Part shown: positions 63,173 to 64,000 of the stretch, one piece after another
Numbering within the stretch: position 1 is the first letter of the stretch
Layout: every line of letters starts with the position of its first letter
DNA from: Muscardinus avellanarius
Lineage: Eukaryota > Chordata > Mammalia > Rodentia > Gliridae
Assembly: GCA_963383645.1 (NCBI GenBank)
Contig: OY726578.1
Location: forward strand, 18,946,092-19,010,091
Length of the DNA stretch: 64,000 nucleotides
Direction of reading: 5' to 3'
Made by a program: the position numbers and the translations under genes
The notes under the pieces: generated by a model
What the model saw: the letters and a program-made list of their open reading frames with translations, nothing else
What the model was told of the DNA's origin: nothing
Databases searched by the model: none

Positions 63173-63345
63173 GTGTGCAGTACTGCGGATTGAACCCAGG
63201 TGTTACCTCCGAGCTACACCCCCAGCCCTTTTTCTTTTTTCTTTTGAAACAGAGCTCCACTCCATTGTGGAGTCTGGCCTTGAACCTATGGTCTTTCCCA
63301 CTCAGCCCCCAAGTCCTGGGATCACAGGCTTGTGCCAGCGGGTCA
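63173..63345 (-). mobile_element. B1-ID SINE, minus strand
   Basis: gtgtgcagtactgcggattg to cacaggcttgtgccagcggg. Confidence 0.9.
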
Positions 63346-63620
63346 CTTGAAAAGCCTTGGACAGCTTCCTGTTGCCCTGAGGATGAAGCCCACCCTTTGT
63401 TACCTTGCCAGGGTGTGTCACGAGCCGCCATCTGTGCGGCTGGCTGCTGCTCGCGCCGCTGTCTGTGCCCGCCCTGGCCTCTGCAGGGCTCCACTTCCTC
63501 AGAGTTAGTCGGACCCACTTCCTCGCCGCCGAAGCGCTCTCTCAGCCCTGTCTTTGCTGCTGCGAAGTCCTTCCTTCTCGCCTGCTGTGTGCAGATGAGA
63601 GGACCTTTGTGAGCCCAGGG
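63346..63620. repeat. Possible L2 relic
   Basis: cctgaggatgaagcccaccc and ctgtgtgcagatgagaggac sit where the L2 consensus has 'aggataaagtccaa' style blocks. Weak. Confidence 0.35.
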
Positions 63621-63812
63621 CCCTGAAGCAGCTCTCCAGGAGGCTGCGCTGTCCACCAGCTGCAATGGGCTCTGCTGCCGCCTGGAGCTGGCTTTCATGT
63701 TAGGTTTGAGGTTGAGGTCAAAGTTGAGACAGTTTCCTCCGTGTGAATTTCCATCTGGCCCCGAGCTGGGGTTCAGGAGGAGCACTGGTTGCTCCTGTGT
63801 GAAAGGAAGAAA

Positions 63813-64000
63813 GGGCCGAGCGTGGGGACACACGCCTGAAATCCCCGTGCTTAGGAGGCTGAGACTCCAGGGCCGCAGGGTTGCAGCCAGCCTCAGCTAC
63901 TTAGTGAAGCCCTCAGCAACTTAGTGAGACCCTGTTTCAAAATAAACAATTAAATAGGACTGGGGGTGTAGCGCAGAGGTAGAATGCCCTTGAGTTTAAT
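63813..64000 (+). mobile_element. B1-ID SINE, cut by the window end
   Basis: From gggccgagcgtggggacaca. The ID half is present up to gaatgcccttgagtttaat, and the element continues beyond the window. Confidence 0.92.

Larger units (their letters stand above)
56711..64000 (+). other. TTC28: TTC28 intron (3' part outside the window)
   Basis: This phase-0 intron has a GTAGGG donor. It holds at least 14 SINEs, a minus-strand L1M relic, a MIR and an L2-like stretch. I looked for the next LGN-type TPR exon and did not find one before the window ends. Confidence 0.85.

Noticed and set aside
63081..63833. 250-residue minus-strand open frame, the longest besides ORF1
   Set aside because: Nearly half of it is translated from two B1-ID SINEs, with typical SINE peptides; the rest covers an L2-like stretch. 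No domain is recognisable.

Overview
The window is mammalian nuclear DNA. It almost certainly comes from a squirrel-family rodent (Sciuridae, for example a ground squirrel or marmot). The main evidence is about 75 copies of a dimeric SINE with a 7SL/B1-like left half and a tRNA-derived ID right half ending in a 'gggttcaatccccagtacc'-type box. This is the B1-dID/STRID architecture of the squirrel lineage. The L1 3' ends, MIR, L2 and MaLR relics are the usual background of a rodent intron.

Only one protein-coding gene is recognisable: TTC28 (tetratricopeptide repeat protein 28, also TPRBK), read on the + strand. Three consecutive internal coding exons are present, at 44055-44202, 55162-55434 and 56580-56710. 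All have consensus AG/GT splice sites and matching phases (0/1, 1/1, 1/0). Together they encode 184 residues from the N-terminal part of the TPR array. The other 63 kb are introns: at least 44 kb upstream, 10,959 bp and 1,145 bp between the exons, and at least 7.3 kb downstream. No promoter, first exon or terminal exon of TTC28 is seen, and no second gene or structural RNA gene was found on either strand.

Layout. 1-965: 3' end of an L1 with two SINEs inside. 1098-1445: 27-bp GC-rich minisatellite. 1446-4700: unique sequence, a nested SINE pair and MIR relics. 4700-6790: an old minus-strand L1 split by two SINEs. 6800-12745: SINEs and low-repeat stretches. 12745-13135: a MaLR-type solo LTR. 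15119-17905: an unusual LINE-1-derived element flanked by a 13-bp target-site duplication. It has an intact 5' end and an intact ORF1, but its ORF2 is replaced by a foreign segment carrying an old L1 piece in the opposite orientation. 22960-27040: the longest stretch with few mobile elements, with several AT-rich, homeodomain-motif-rich patches that look like conserved noncoding DNA. 28900-30740: 3' half of a decayed L1. 30900-44054: SINE-dense, with long polypyrimidine tracts. 44055-56710: the exon-bearing part, including a triple-nested SINE cluster about 240 bp upstream of the second exon. 56711-64000: SINE-dense intron.

The best candidate for something previously undescribed is the ORF1-only, HAL1-like LINE at 15132-17892. 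Secondary points are an apparently youngest SINE subfamily that is the innermost member of four of the six nested clusters, microsatellites seeded at SINE tails, and candidate noncoding regulatory patches. Most computed open reading frames in this window are translations of SINEs, microsatellites or antisense DNA and were left out.
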